From an uncultured Lachnospiraceae bacterium (lineage in GTDB: Bacteria; Bacillota; Clostridia; Lachnospirales; Lachnospiraceae), in assembly GCA_910578825.1 (NCBI GenBank), contig CAJTSB010000043.1, positions 1 through 21,088 of the forward strand: a DNA stretch of 21,088 nt. The letters run 5' to 3'. This document shows positions 7,096 through 15,893 of this stretch, piece after piece (position 1 is the first letter of the stretch; every line of letters begins with the position of its first letter). Made by a program: the position numbers and the translations under genes. Under the pieces are notes generated by a model that was not told the origin of the DNA, did not search any database, and worked only from the letters and a program-made list of their open reading frames with translations.

Positions 7096-7145
7096 AAATA
7101 AAGACTTTTCAAAGAAGTATATCTTTGGAAGGTCTTTATTTTTAT
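7096..7145 (+). terminator. Rho-independent terminator after tRNA-Thr
   Basis: The arms AAATAAAGACTTTTCAAAG (7096-7114) and CTTTGGAAGGTCTTTATTT (7123-7141) pair over 19 positions with two G-U pairs and an 8-nt loop. The stem is followed by more T residues. It insulates the tRNA from the hemA operon. Confidence 0.9.
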
Positions 7146-7165
7146 TCTGCGAATCTACAAACGGA

Positions 7166-7194
7166 TTGTTTTTCTCGTATCAGTTTGTTATACT
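7166..7194 (+). promoter_or_regulatory. Promoter of the hemA operon
   Basis: -35 TTGTTT (7166-7171), a 17-nt spacer and an extended -10 TGTTATACT (7186-7194). The start would lie near 7201, giving about 70 nt of leader. That leader contains a small hairpin TCATGG/CCATGA (about 7227-7241) and repeats GTATCAGTTTG, which is also present at the promoter. Confidence 0.7.
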
Positions 7195-7272
7195 TTTATA
7201 TGATGTGGAAAGCTCTCCCTAAGATTCATGGAGACCATGAGAATTTGTATCAGTTTGCTTGGAGTTAAAGTT

Positions 7273-8580
7273 ATGAATCTGAAAATGACAGGAATAGATT
7301 ACACCAGAGCCGGGATTGATATCAGACAGAGGTTTTCTTTTACCAGAACTGCCATGGCGCAGGCGATGGAGCAGATGCGGCAGACAAAGGAAATCCGCGG
7401 CTGCGTAATGATTTCCACCTGTAATCGCATGGAATTGTGGCTGAGTCTGCATGAAGGAGCCTCTATAGAGGCGACGGAATTTGTGTGTCGGTTGAAGGGG
7501 ATTTGTGCGGAAAAGTATCAGCAATATTTTGTGGAACGCGAGAATGAGGAGGCCGTCTGGCATCTTTTTTATCTTAGCGCAGGCATGAAATCGCAGATTG
7601 TGGGAGAAGACCAGATTTTGACACAGGTTAAGGAAGCGCTTGCTTTTGCTAGGGAACAGGCGTGTACGGACAGGATTTTGGAAGTATTATTCCGCATGGC
7701 GGTCACGGCAGGGAAAAGGGTAAAATCCAGCGTCGTGATAGATAAGGCAAATTTATCGGCGGCACATCAGGCAGTGGATTTTTTGCGGACACAGGAAGGC
7801 GGACTCGTTGGCAGAAAATGCCTTGTGATTGGAAACGGCATGATGGGGAAATTGACGGCGCAGGCATTGATGGAAGAGGGGGCGGACGTTACCGTTACGG
7901 TTCGCCAGTACAAAAGCGGTTTGGTTCAGATTCCTCCGGGGGCGAAACGAATCGACTATGGAGAGCGTTACCGTTATATTCCCGCGTGTGAGCTGATTGT
8001 CTCTGCAACGGCAAGCCCCAATACGCCGATTACAAAGGTCCGGCTGAGGCAATGTCTTGCACATCGTGAATCAGGGGGCATGGCAGTCTCGGGAGGGGCG
8101 TTTTCCAGTGAACCAGAGGCGGCAGTAGTTGGGAAAAAGCAGATTTATGTAGATTTGGCAGTGCCGCGTGATATGGAGCCGTCCATTGCGGAGCTTGCGG
8201 GCGTGATATATTACGATATGGACAGCCTGCCCATCAGGACGCAGTCGTCAAAAATGCACCGGCAGTACAGGCGTGCAGAAGAAATATTGTCGGAGGAAAT
8301 CAGAGAATTTTTGCACTGGCAGGAATGCAGGGATTTAAACCCAAGGATTCAGAAGGTTGGCAGGATGAGCGCCAGAGAGCTGATCTGGCGGATGGAGCGT
8401 CCGTTCCGGGAATTGCCGCTTTCGGATGTTGAGCGGGAGAATCTGAAAAAACAGCTTGAGGATACGGCGGCAAAAGTGATAGACCGTCTATTATTTGAAC
8501 TGCGGGATGAATCAGACAGCGAGAATTTGACAAATGTAATAGAAATATTAGAACAGGTATATCAGGAAAGGAATGGATAA
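7273..8580 (+). CDS. hemA: Glutamyl-tRNA reductase
   Basis: It reduces glutamyl-tRNA(Glu) with NADPH to glutamate-1-semialdehyde, the first committed step of C5 tetrapyrrole synthesis. The protein has 435 residues, a normal length. The catalytic Cys is residue 50 in STCNRMELW. GEDQILTQVKEAL is the family signature. CLVIGNGMMGKLTAQALMEEGADVTVTVR is the NADPH Rossmann fold, and the C-terminal helices after about residue 330 form the dimerisation region. I chose ATG 7273, preceded by GGAG at 8 nt; this also gives the Cys50 position known from other GluTRs. An upstream in-frame ATG at 7228 lacks a good ribosome site. It is the first gene of a four-gene operon. Confidence 0.96.
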   Translation: MNLKMTGIDYTRAGIDIRQRFSFTRTAMAQAMEQMRQTKEIRGCVMISTCNRMELWLSLHEGASIEATEFVCRLKGICAEKYQQYFVERENEEAVWHLFYLSAGMKSQIVGEDQILTQVKEALAFAREQACTDRILEVLFRMAVTAGKRVKSSVVIDKANLSAAHQAVDFLRTQEGGLVGRKCLVIGNGMMGKLTAQALMEEGADVTVTVRQYKSGLVQIPPGAKRIDYGERYRYIPACELIVSATASPNTPITKVRLRQCLAHRESGGMAVSGGAFSSEPEAAVVGKKQIYVDLAVPRDMEPSIAELAGVIYYDMDSLPIRTQSSKMHRQYRRAEEILSEEIREFLHWQECRDLNPRIQKVGRMSARELIWRMERPFRELPLSDVERENLKKQLEDTAAKVIDRLLFELRDESDSENLTNVIEILEQVYQERNG

Positions 8581-8582
8581 CA

Positions 8583-9101
8583 ATGGAATTATGGGATATT
8601 TATGACAGCAAAAAGCAGCGGACCGGAAGGACGATGCAGCGCAACGACTGGAATATGAAAGCGGGAGATTATCACCTTACCGTGTTGGGCGTGCTGATGC
8701 GTCCGGATGGGAAATTCCTCATTACCAAAAGAGTAGAGACAAAGGCATGGGCGCCAGGCTGGTGGGAAGTTTCCGGTGGAGCGGCGATGGCTGGCGAGGA
8801 TTCCAGGGATGCAGTCAACCGTGAGGTTCGCGAAGAGACGGGGCTGGACGTATCAGGGTGTGAGGACGGTTATCTGTTTACATATCAGCGTGAGAATCCT
8901 GAGGAGGGTGATAATTATTTTGTGGATGTGTACCGTTTTGTCCTTAATTTCGAGGAGGAGGACATTCATCTGCAGGAAGAGGAGACGGCTGGATTTCTAA
9001 TTGCGGACAGGGAGAAAATTGAGGAGTTGGCAGGACAGGGAATCTTCCTGCATTATGACAGCATCAAACAGGCGTTTTCCGTGGAGGATACCGGGAAATG
9101 A
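8583..9101 (+). CDS. Nudix hydrolase
   Basis: A 172-residue Nudix-fold protein. The full Nudix box G-x5-E-x7-REVREETGL starts at about residue 66 (GAAMAGEDSRDAVNREVREETGL). The start MELWDIYDSKKQRTGR and the WAPGWWEVSGGA context resemble the group of Nudix proteins related to isopentenyl-diphosphate isomerase, whose substrates are mostly unknown. It starts 2 nt after the hemA stop and overlaps the next gene by ATGA, so it is translated as part of the tetrapyrrole operon. A housekeeping role for oxidised nucleotides or an organic pyrophosphate is possible; a role in tetrapyrrole metabolism is only suggested by position. Confidence 0.92.
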   Translation: MELWDIYDSKKQRTGRTMQRNDWNMKAGDYHLTVLGVLMRPDGKFLITKRVETKAWAPGWWEVSGGAAMAGEDSRDAVNREVREETGLDVSGCEDGYLFTYQRENPEEGDNYFVDVYRFVLNFEEEDIHLQEEETAGFLIADREKIEELAGQGIFLHYDSIKQAFSVEDTGK

Positions 9102-9556
9102 GCACATATTTTCCGTTGTTTTTTGATTTGCAGGGCAGGAATGTCCGTGTATTTGGCGGAGGGACGATTGCCACGCGAAGGGTGGAGGTTCTTCTGGAAT
9201 TTGGTGCAAATGTGAGCGTGGTTTCCCCGGAGATGACGGAAGAGTTGAAAAAGCTTGCAAGGCAAGAGGAGAGACTTTTTCTGGATTACCGCAGATACAA
9301 TTCCGGAGAACTTGCAGAGGAGGATATTGTTCTTGCAGCGACGGATGACGGGTATGTTGATGCGGAAATTTATGAGGAATGCCGCCAAAAACAGATTCTG
9401 ATCAATGTGGCTTCCGATAAGGAAAAATGCGATTTTTATTTTCCGGCGGTTATCCGGGAAGACAATCTCATTATCGGTTTGACGTCGGGGGGAGAAGATC
9501 ACCGAAAAGCTGCCAGGGCAGCACAGAAGATTCGTGAGCTATTTACGCACGGATAA
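9098..9556 (+). CDS. Precorrin-2 dehydrogenase (siroheme synthase N-terminal domain type)
   Basis: It likely oxidises precorrin-2 to sirohydrochlorin with NAD. The 152-residue protein starts YFPLFFDLQGRNVRVFGGGTIATRRVEVLLEFGANVSVVSP, the Met8p/CysG-N Rossmann signature, and contains CDFYFPAVIREDNLIIGLTSGG, also typical. It is shorter than usual (about 200 residues) because it stops soon after the Rossmann and short dimer segments, lacking the C-terminal helical ferrochelatase-associated part. Iron insertion may therefore need another protein. ATG 9098 overlaps the Nudix stop by 4 nt. Confidence 0.9.
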   Translation: MSTYFPLFFDLQGRNVRVFGGGTIATRRVEVLLEFGANVSVVSPEMTEELKKLARQEERLFLDYRRYNSGELAEEDIVLAATDDGYVDAEIYEECRQKQILINVASDKEKCDFYFPAVIREDNLIIGLTSGGEDHRKAARAAQKIRELFTHG

Positions 9557-9606
9557 GAATGTGCGGCAGGAAAGGAAATAAACTCGTATAGAATGGGGGA
9601 TGAGCA

Positions 9607-10479
9607 GTGCAGAAAATTAGAATCGGTACGAGGGAGAGCCGTCTTGCTATTGTACAGGCGGAACTGGTGGCAGAATATATCCGCTGCTCCTGCAAGGGGA
9701 AAGAGCCAAAGCTTGTTGCAATGAAAACAACAGGTGATAGAATTTTAGAGCGTACCTTAGACCAGGTGGGCGGGAAGGGACTGTTTGTCAAGGAACTGGA
9801 ACATTCTCTGCGGGAAGGCAGTTGTGATATCGCGGTGCACAGTCTGAAAGATGTGCCGATGGAAACGACGGAGGATTTGCCTCTGCTCGGGGTCTCTGCG
9901 AGAGAAGACGCGAGAGATGTATTGGTGTTGCCAAAAGATACCGCGATTCTTAATTCGTCATTGCCCTTGGGGACTTCCAGTCCCAGGCGTGTTATCCAGC
10001 TGCGAAAATTGTTTCCACAGATGGAAATAAAGAGTGTCCGCGGGAATATTCTGACCCGCCTTGATAAGCTGGACAGGGGAGAGTACAGCGCTCTTGTGCT
10101 GGCAGCTGCGGGGTTGAAACGGCTGGGGCTTGAGGAAAGAATCAGCCGTTATTTTTCCGTAGAGGAGATGCTGCCGGCGGCAGGACAGGGAATCCTTGCC
10201 GTTCAGGGCAGGGCAGGAGAAGATTATGGATATCTGCGAGGATTTTTTAATGAAAATATATCATTCTGCGTACAGGCGGAACGCAGTTTTGTGCGCACGC
10301 TGAACGGCGGCTGCAGCCTGCCGGTTGCGGCATATGCGGTCATAGACTCCAAAGGTATCTTGCATCTGAGCGGCATGTATGCGGAGGAAAACAGTCTGCA
10401 ATATCAGAGATACAGCATCAGCGGACGAAAGGAAGATGCGGAAATTCTGGGAAAAAAACTGGCAGAGGAAGTATTATAA
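9607..10479 (+). CDS. hemC: Hydroxymethylbilane synthase (porphobilinogen deaminase)
   Basis: It joins four porphobilinogens into hydroxymethylbilane using a dipyrromethane cofactor. The protein begins KIRIGTRESRLAIVQAELV. The catalytic Asp is residue 82 in HSLKDVPM, the substrate-binding Arg segment is TSSPRRVIQLRKLFP, and the cofactor-binding Cys is residue 236 in NGGCSLP. At 290 residues it is slightly short in the last domain but complete. The start is GTG 9607, with GGGGGA upstream; 50 nt separate it from the preceding gene. Its stop codon lies in the loop of the terminator hairpin. No hemD/cobA or hemB follows, unlike many clostridial clusters. Confidence 0.95.
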   Translation: MQKIRIGTRESRLAIVQAELVAEYIRCSCKGKEPKLVAMKTTGDRILERTLDQVGGKGLFVKELEHSLREGSCDIAVHSLKDVPMETTEDLPLLGVSAREDARDVLVLPKDTAILNSSLPLGTSSPRRVIQLRKLFPQMEIKSVRGNILTRLDKLDRGEYSALVLAAAGLKRLGLEERISRYFSVEEMLPAAGQGILAVQGRAGEDYGYLRGFFNENISFCVQAERSFVRTLNGGCSLPVAAYAVIDSKGILHLSGMYAEENSLQYQRYSISGRKEDAEILGKKLAEEVL

Positions 10480-10500
10480 TTACTTTCTCTGCCAGTTTTT
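10454..10500. terminator. Bidirectional terminator between hemC and the chemotaxis-like gene
   Basis: AAAAACTGGCAGAGGAAGTA (10454-10473) pairs with TACTTTCTCTGCCAGTTTTT (10481-10500) over 20 positions, with one G-U pair and a 7-nt loop. T runs on both strands suit it to ending both the hem operon and the convergent operon. The left arm encodes the last residues of HemC. Confidence 0.92.
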
Positions 10501-10556
10501 ATATCAACAGGAAACAGTTTACTTTGTTTCAGAAATTTGCCTCGATAAGGTCTGTC

Positions 10557-11480
10557 CTATTTTTGGGTGTAATCATCAATGATGGGCGGAATCTGGGACA
10601 TCATATTATCAATATCTTCAAACATGGCGCTTTTGGTCGTGCCCATTTTACTTGCCTTATTGATATGATGCATGACTTCCTGATACTTTTCTTTCGTCTC
10701 CTCAAAGAATCCGCTCACGGTCTGTAGTTTTTCTCTGGAATCAACAATTACCTGAGAGATTTCGTTCTGCACTGTCTGCGCGCCATCCGCGGCCTCAGTG
10801 ATATTGTCAAACATCTCGTAGGTATCGTCTACTTTTGCAAGACTCTGTCCCAATGCCTCATGAGAGCTGTGGATGCTGTTGCTGAGTTTGTCGGTTCCCT
10901 GTTCTACATCGCCAATGCTGGAATCAACAGCGGCAACCAGATTTTTAATTTCATCTGACAGGCTCTTTACTTCTCCGGCTACGACAGAGAATCCTTTTCC
11001 ATGTTCTCCGGCTTTTGACGCCTCGATGGAAGCGTTAAGGGCGAGAATATTTGTCTGGTCTGCAATGGATATAATTTTGTTCATGCATTTTTTGATTTCT
11101 CTTAAAGAAAGCTCAAATGCCTCAAAAGTATTCTGCATTTCATCAAAATAATTCTCCACCATCATGGCGCTGTTTCTCAGTTCTTCTACTTCATTCTGCG
11201 CCTGGACAACGGATTTGAAAATGTTATCTTTGACGGACGCGAACTGACCGGATACCGTATTGATATTAGAAAATGTCTCTTCAAAATTGTCCAGAGAGCT
11301 TCTCAGGTCATCGGAACCTGACAACACATTTTCAAAGGATTTGCTCACCAGGCTCAGTTCATGCAGAGATGCAACTTCACGCTGAACTAAAACATTGCGG
11401 TAATCCTCAAGACTTTCCATCACATGTAAAATGGGCTGCAGGCTTTTTGTTTCAGATTGGGATTTTTTCCAGTTTATCAT
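10557..11480 (-). CDS. Soluble methyl-accepting chemotaxis-type signalling protein
   Basis: A 307-residue, largely coiled-coil protein with no membrane segment. The conserved cytoplasmic tip is ADQTNILALNASIEASKAGEHGKGFSVVAGEVKSLSDEIKNL, the region that contacts CheA/CheW in chemoreceptors. The N-terminal region is a helical stretch without a known sensor domain. I chose ATG 11480, which has GGGGGAA 5 nt upstream on the minus strand; the frame opens earlier, inside the preceding gene. It lies 13 nt after the FIST gene, so the two are co-transcribed. The FIST protein likely supplies the sensory input this short protein lacks. Output partners (CheA/CheW) are not in the window. Confidence 0.9.
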   Translation of the reverse strand: MINWKKSQSETKSLQPILHVMESLEDYRNVLVQREVASLHELSLVSKSFENVLSGSDDLRSSLDNFEETFSNINTVSGQFASVKDNIFKSVVQAQNEVEELRNSAMMVENYFDEMQNTFEAFELSLREIKKCMNKIISIADQTNILALNASIEASKAGEHGKGFSVVAGEVKSLSDEIKNLVAAVDSSIGDVEQGTDKLSNSIHSSHEALGQSLAKVDDTYEMFDNITEAADGAQTVQNEISQVIVDSREKLQTVSGFFEETKEKYQEVMHHINKASKMGTTKSAMFEDIDNMMSQIPPIIDDYTQK

Positions 11481-11493
11481 CTTCGTTCCCCCA

Positions 11494-12549
11494 TTATTCA
11501 AATGCAACACAAGTCATAGACTGGTTGACAAAACGGTTGTTATAATGTTCTCCATATCCGACCAGACCGGCATGGTTGCCGAGTGCGCTCATTTCGTGCA
11601 GGTACTCGTCCATATAGTGATTCTCACTGAAGAGAAGATACCGAAACAGGCAATTGACAGAAAATACGGCTGAAACTTTGGGGAAATCCTGTTTGATTGT
11701 CTGAATAGTATTTCGGACAATTTCTTTATAATCGCCCAGCTGCAGCATAATCAGCACATCGGAATCGTTTACCTGCCGGAAACAGGTCAATGCGTTTCCG
11801 CTTACCTCCTTGATGGAAATGATACAGGTATCATCCCCGTTGATTTTGCCAAACGGATTTTTGAATGTCTGTGTCTGTATCTGATTTTCTGATATACGAA
11901 GTATATTCTGATACACCTGTTTTGCAGGCATTCCGTTTAACTGTCCGATTTTGTAGTTGGCCTTGTCCGTCTGGGAGGCGATAAAGCGGTAATTGCCCAG
12001 CTGGTGGTAAATGTTTTCTTTGTAAGCCTTTACCCTGCCGTGGTTATTTTTAACGATTGCATATGCCACTGCATCGTTATAAACCTTGCCGTTTGCCGAT
12101 ACTTTGCCGCCGTCGCCGGTACCGCCAACCAGTGAAATATGATGTTGTCTTAATACACTGTAAATTGTGGTCAGTACGCAGGCATCGTTTCCGGAGCAGA
12201 AGTCAATGCATACGGTATTATCTTTGGAACTGTTAATACTATGTACGTCATTTTTCAGTCGTTCAATATATTTTACCGGCATAAGAGATACTTCTTCCAG
12301 TACGTTTGTCGCAACAGTGACGCCGTCATAGAAAGCAATAATGCCTACGCCTTTTTCCACAACTTTTGTATCATAACTCATTCCGATACATCCGATACTG
12401 GGGACATGGGGATAAAGTGCTTCCAGCTTTTTCACATGTTCCTCAAACTGTTCATTGTTGGACAAAAGCATAATCAATTGCGGAGACTTTAAACCTCTGA
12501 CTGCTTCCTGCAGATTCCCGCTCTGGCTCATTCCAAAAAACTGTCTCAA
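11494..12549 (-). CDS. FIST-domain sensory protein
   Basis: A 351-residue protein with FIST-N features (PQLIMLLSNNEQFEEHVKKLEALYPHVPSIGCIG, then IAFYDGVTVATNVLEEVS and LVGGTGDGGKVSANGKVYNDAVAYAIV) and a FIST-C half ending GNHAGLVGYGEHYNNRFVNQSMTCVAF. FIST proteins are predicted small-ligand sensors often next to chemoreceptor or two-component genes. No signal peptide or membrane helix is seen. The start is TTG 12549, with GAGGAAAG just upstream; an ATG at 12531 is less well placed. It is first in a two-gene operon with the soluble chemotaxis-type protein. The ligand is unknown. Confidence 0.88.
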   Translation of the reverse strand: MRQFFGMSQSGNLQEAVRGLKSPQLIMLLSNNEQFEEHVKKLEALYPHVPSIGCIGMSYDTKVVEKGVGIIAFYDGVTVATNVLEEVSLMPVKYIERLKNDVHSINSSKDNTVCIDFCSGNDACVLTTIYSVLRQHHISLVGGTGDGGKVSANGKVYNDAVAYAIVKNNHGRVKAYKENIYHQLGNYRFIASQTDKANYKIGQLNGMPAKQVYQNILRISENQIQTQTFKNPFGKINGDDTCIISIKEVSGNALTCFRQVNDSDVLIMLQLGDYKEIVRNTIQTIKQDFPKVSAVFSVNCLFRYLLFSENHYMDEYLHEMSALGNHAGLVGYGEHYNNRFVNQSMTCVAFE

Positions 12550-12604
12550 AACTCTTTCCTCTCTTCCTTTTAGATTTTACGTTCGTAAATATCATTCAAA
12601 TAAA

Positions 12605-12634
12605 ATTATACTTCATGCTGGAAGGATTCGTCAA
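12605..12634 (-). promoter_or_regulatory. Promoter of the FIST-MCP operon
   Basis: On the minus strand TTGACG (12634-12629) is followed after 18 nt by a perfect TATAAT (12610-12605). The start near 12598 gives about 50 nt of leader. It lies back to back with the cas promoter. Confidence 0.7.
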
Positions 12635-12654
12635 CTGTATTTCGTATTTTCCGG

Positions 12655-12683
12655 TTGTGGGTGGTGGAAGGTTCTGTTATAAT
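12655..12683 (+). promoter_or_regulatory. Promoter of the cas operon
   Basis: An extended -10 TGTTATAAT (12675-12683) lies 17 nt after a weak -35 TTGTGG (12655-12660). The start near 12690 leaves almost no leader before ATG 12693, which favours one of the later cas3 starts. Confidence 0.65.
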
Positions 12684-12692
12684 TAAAATTAT

Positions 12693-15112
12693 ATGAGGAT
12701 CATAATGCAGGGGGTAATAAATTTGGTTGCACATATTACGAAAGAAGAACCAAGGCGGGAAGAAACGGTTTCTGAGCATACAAAAAAGACAGAATATTTA
12801 TGCAGGGAAAAGGGAAAACGCTGCCAGATCGCAGAGATCATGTCGCTGTGCGCCATCCTGCATGATATGGGGAAGAATAAGAAGAAATTCGACGATTATA
12901 TCCATGCGGATGAATCGAAACAGAGAAAACTGCGGGGGAAGATTGCACACGCATCGACAGGGGCGAAGTATGTTTATGACAATTATCATGGCAGTGAAAA
13001 ACAAAGCGTAAGAATTCTCGCAGAACTTATTTCTTATGCGGTGGCAGCTCACCATGGCTTATTTGACTGTGTAGATAATGCGCATACGGATGTATTTCGC
13101 AGAAGAACAGAAGAGGTGGAGGATTATGAAGAGGCCTGTGCAAATGCTGTAAAGGATTATCTTGACAGCTACCGCCCGGATGAAATTTTCCAAAAGGCAT
13201 TGCATGAGTTTGAAACTATGCAGTCAAAGATAAAGACATCATGGGAACAGGTAAGGAATTTGTTGGGGGAGAGACAAAAGAGGGAGCAGAAAAGTAATTA
13301 TTCAGAAATCAGCAGTTCAGAGATGAAACGTTCTTTATGCAAATATCGGATGTTTCTCTATGCCGGTATGCAGCGTCTGATATTATCCATTCTAATTGAT
13401 TCCGACTGGGAGGCGACTTCCGATTTTATGGCGGACATCGACACATTATCAAAGCAGGTTTCCTTAAACAGAAAAGATATTTTTACGAAAGCCAGGTTGA
13501 ATTTTGATTCCTATATGCAAAAGAAACAGGTTTCCATCGTGGAGAGTGCATTCAGCGAGCGGGAAAAAGAAATTATCGACGCCCGAAATCTCCTGCAAAG
13601 AGAGTGCCGGGAGTTTGCAAAACATCCCGCCGGAATTTACTGCCTGCCGATTCCAACCGGAGGGGGGAAGACACTCAGCGGACTGGCATATGCTCTGGAA
13701 TATTGCCGGCAACATCCGGAGACAGAACGTGTGATTTACGTGTCGCCCTATATCAGTATTACGGAGCAGAATGCGGAGGTGTTCCGCCAGGCATTGGGAG
13801 AGGATGAATGGATCTTGGAGCATCATTCGTCCGTCATTCGGGATGAGGAGGAAGGAGAGGATTACCAGACGGACAGTGGTTGCAGACTGGACGTCAATTG
13901 GGAGGAGCCGTTTATCTGTACCACGTTCGTGCAGTTTATGAATGCACTTTTCTCCGATAGAAAGCAATCCATACGCCGGATGCACAGGCTGATTCACGCA
14001 GTTGTCATTATAGATGAAGTCCAGTCCATGCCGTTGAAATGCGCGGGGACGTTTAACTATATGATGAATTTTCTGAATGCTGTTTGTGGCACGGATATCG
14101 TGTTGTGTACGGCGACGCAGCCGACGCTTGCAGAGGCGGATTGTCCGCTCTGCTACAGCACGCCAAAATATATGATTGCGGAGGCGGAAAAATGGTTTGA
14201 GAAATTTAAGCGCGTGCAGATTTCCCTTCCAGAGCGATCTTATACATTTGAACGTCTGAAGGACGATTGTATGATCTCTTATGTGAAGAGGGAATTCTGG
14301 TGGAATATCTTACGACCAATCTCTGCGCGGAGCACAGAAGCGATAAGATTACGCAGATAAAAAAGATTTTGAAGGCACAAAAGGAGCATATGGTTGTCGT
14401 CAGTACCAACCTGATAGAGGCTGGCGTGGATATTTCTTTTGAATGCGTATACCGTTCCATGACTGGGTTGGACAGCCTGGCACAGAGCGCAGGCAGGTGT
14501 AACCGCAATGGCGAGAAAAATCGCGGCATGGTTCATCTCATTGAGCTGGAGGGGGAAAATACCGGAAATATGGAAGAGCTGTTGCAAAGTGCAGATGTAA
14601 CAAGAAAGGTATTGTCTTATTACGAAAAGGGTGGCAGCAGGGAAAATCTTCTGGCGCCGGGGTGGATGAATCAATATTATAAATTATTATATCAAGGTGC
14701 AGGTGCAAAGATGAATTTCCCTCTCAGAGATAAGGATAAGAATATATTAGATTTGTTGACAGTGGGGCATTTTAATCCCAACAGGAGAAATCTGATGAAT
14801 CAGGCATATCAGACCGTGGGGAAAGAGTATCGACTTATTGATGATGGGTCTTTTGGCGTGATTGTTCCTTACAGGAAAGGAAAAGAACTGATTGCATCTC
14901 TTCAGGAAGAGGCTGATTTTGGAGAAATGAAAAGGCTTATCCGCAATGCACAGCGTTACACTGTAAATGTGAGGGGAAACCAGTTAAAGAAAATGGAAGG
15001 GTTACTTCAGCCGGTAACAGAAAATATCCCTGACCTCTACATGGTAGCCGCGCCAGGGGCGTATCACGAGCAATATGGAATTACAGAGGAATGGGAGCCT
15101 TTGATTATATAA
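12693..15112 (+). pseudogene. cas3: Type I-C cas3 nuclease-helicase, broken by deletion/frameshift
   Basis: Cas3 normally nicks and degrades DNA marked by Cascade. The first frame (12693 to about 14265) holds the HD nuclease (HDMGK at 57-61, AAHHG), Walker A PTGGGKT (Lys326), DEVQ at 441-444 and TATQP. It then runs out of frame to a stop at 14360. The second frame resumes at about 14267 with LYDLLCEEGILVEYLTTNLC, STNLIEAGVDISFE and QSAGRCNRNGE, ending at 15112. The frames differ by one base mod 3, and roughly 25 residues at the start of the second RecA domain (the usual LVVVNTK strand) seem missing, so this is a deletion rather than a simple slip. The true start may be ATG 12705 (GAGGA upstream) or TTG 12723. 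A functional split protein is unlikely. Confidence 0.88.
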
Positions 15113-15146
15113 AATAAAAACAAAAAAGCGAAAGGAAGGTGGAAAA

Positions 15147-15893
15147 ATGGAACACCCGAATATCATTGAATACCGTGTTTTCGGAAGATATGCATTGTTT
15201 ACGGATCCATTGTCCAGGATGGGAGGCGAGAAAATCAGCTATCAGATTCCCACGTATCAGGCGTTAAAAGGGATTACGGAATCCATCTACTGGAAACCGA
15301 CGATTGTCTGGTATATTGATGAATGCCGTATTATGAATTCCATTCAGACGGAATCGAAAGGCATGAGGCCCATCAAATACCATGGTGGAAATGATCTGTC
15401 ATTTTACACGTATCTGCGGGAGGTAGAGTATCACGTAAAAGCGCATTTTGAGTGGAATGAAAACCGTAAGGAATTCCAACAGGACCGAAATGAAAACAAA
15501 CACCATGAGATTGCAAAGCGGATGTTGGAGCGCGGAGGAAGGCGTGATATTTTTCTGGGAACGAGAGAATGTCAGGGATATGTGGAGCCTTGTACATTTG
15601 AGGAAGGCATAAGCCCGTACGACGGACAGAATTTATCGTTTGGCGTTATGGTGCATGGACTTACCTACCCCGACGAGGCGGTAAGGGAAGAGGAAAAAGG
15701 GAAAATGACAGTCCGCTTGTGGAATGCGCAGATGAAAGATGGCGTGATATGTTTTCCGCGTCCGGAAGATTGCGAAATAAGAAAAGTTTTGCGAGACGCG
15801 AAGGAGAAGGAATTTATTTATGGCAAAAACTTTCGCGGATTAGAAGAGTTTGAAGGGGGTGACTTGTTTGGCATGGCTGAAAACATTGGCTGA
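15147..15893 (+). CDS. cas5c: Cas5c (Cas5d) crRNA endonuclease, type I-C
   Basis: In type I-C systems this Cas5 replaces Cas6: it cuts pre-crRNA after the repeat hairpin and stays on the 5' handle in Cascade. The 248-residue protein has the RAMP-type start EYRVFGRYALFTDPLSRMGGEKISY. Tyr48 (SIYWKP) and Lys118-His119 (ENKHH) match, by position, the catalytic Tyr/Lys/His described for the Bacillus halodurans protein, so it looks active. AAGGAAGGTGG precedes the ATG. It starts 34 nt after the broken cas3 and overlaps cas8c. Confidence 0.95.
   Translation: MEHPNIIEYRVFGRYALFTDPLSRMGGEKISYQIPTYQALKGITESIYWKPTIVWYIDECRIMNSIQTESKGMRPIKYHGGNDLSFYTYLREVEYHVKAHFEWNENRKEFQQDRNENKHHEIAKRMLERGGRRDIFLGTRECQGYVEPCTFEEGISPYDGQNLSFGVMVHGLTYPDEAVREEEKGKMTVRLWNAQMKDGVICFPRPEDCEIRKVLRDAKEKEFIYGKNFRGLEEFEGGDLFGMAENIG

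Noticed and set aside
14267..15112. A separate small helicase gene
   Set aside because: It begins in mid-domain (LYDLLCEEG...) with a TTG lacking a ribosome site, and completes the Cas3 frame upstream, so it is the second part of the broken cas3.
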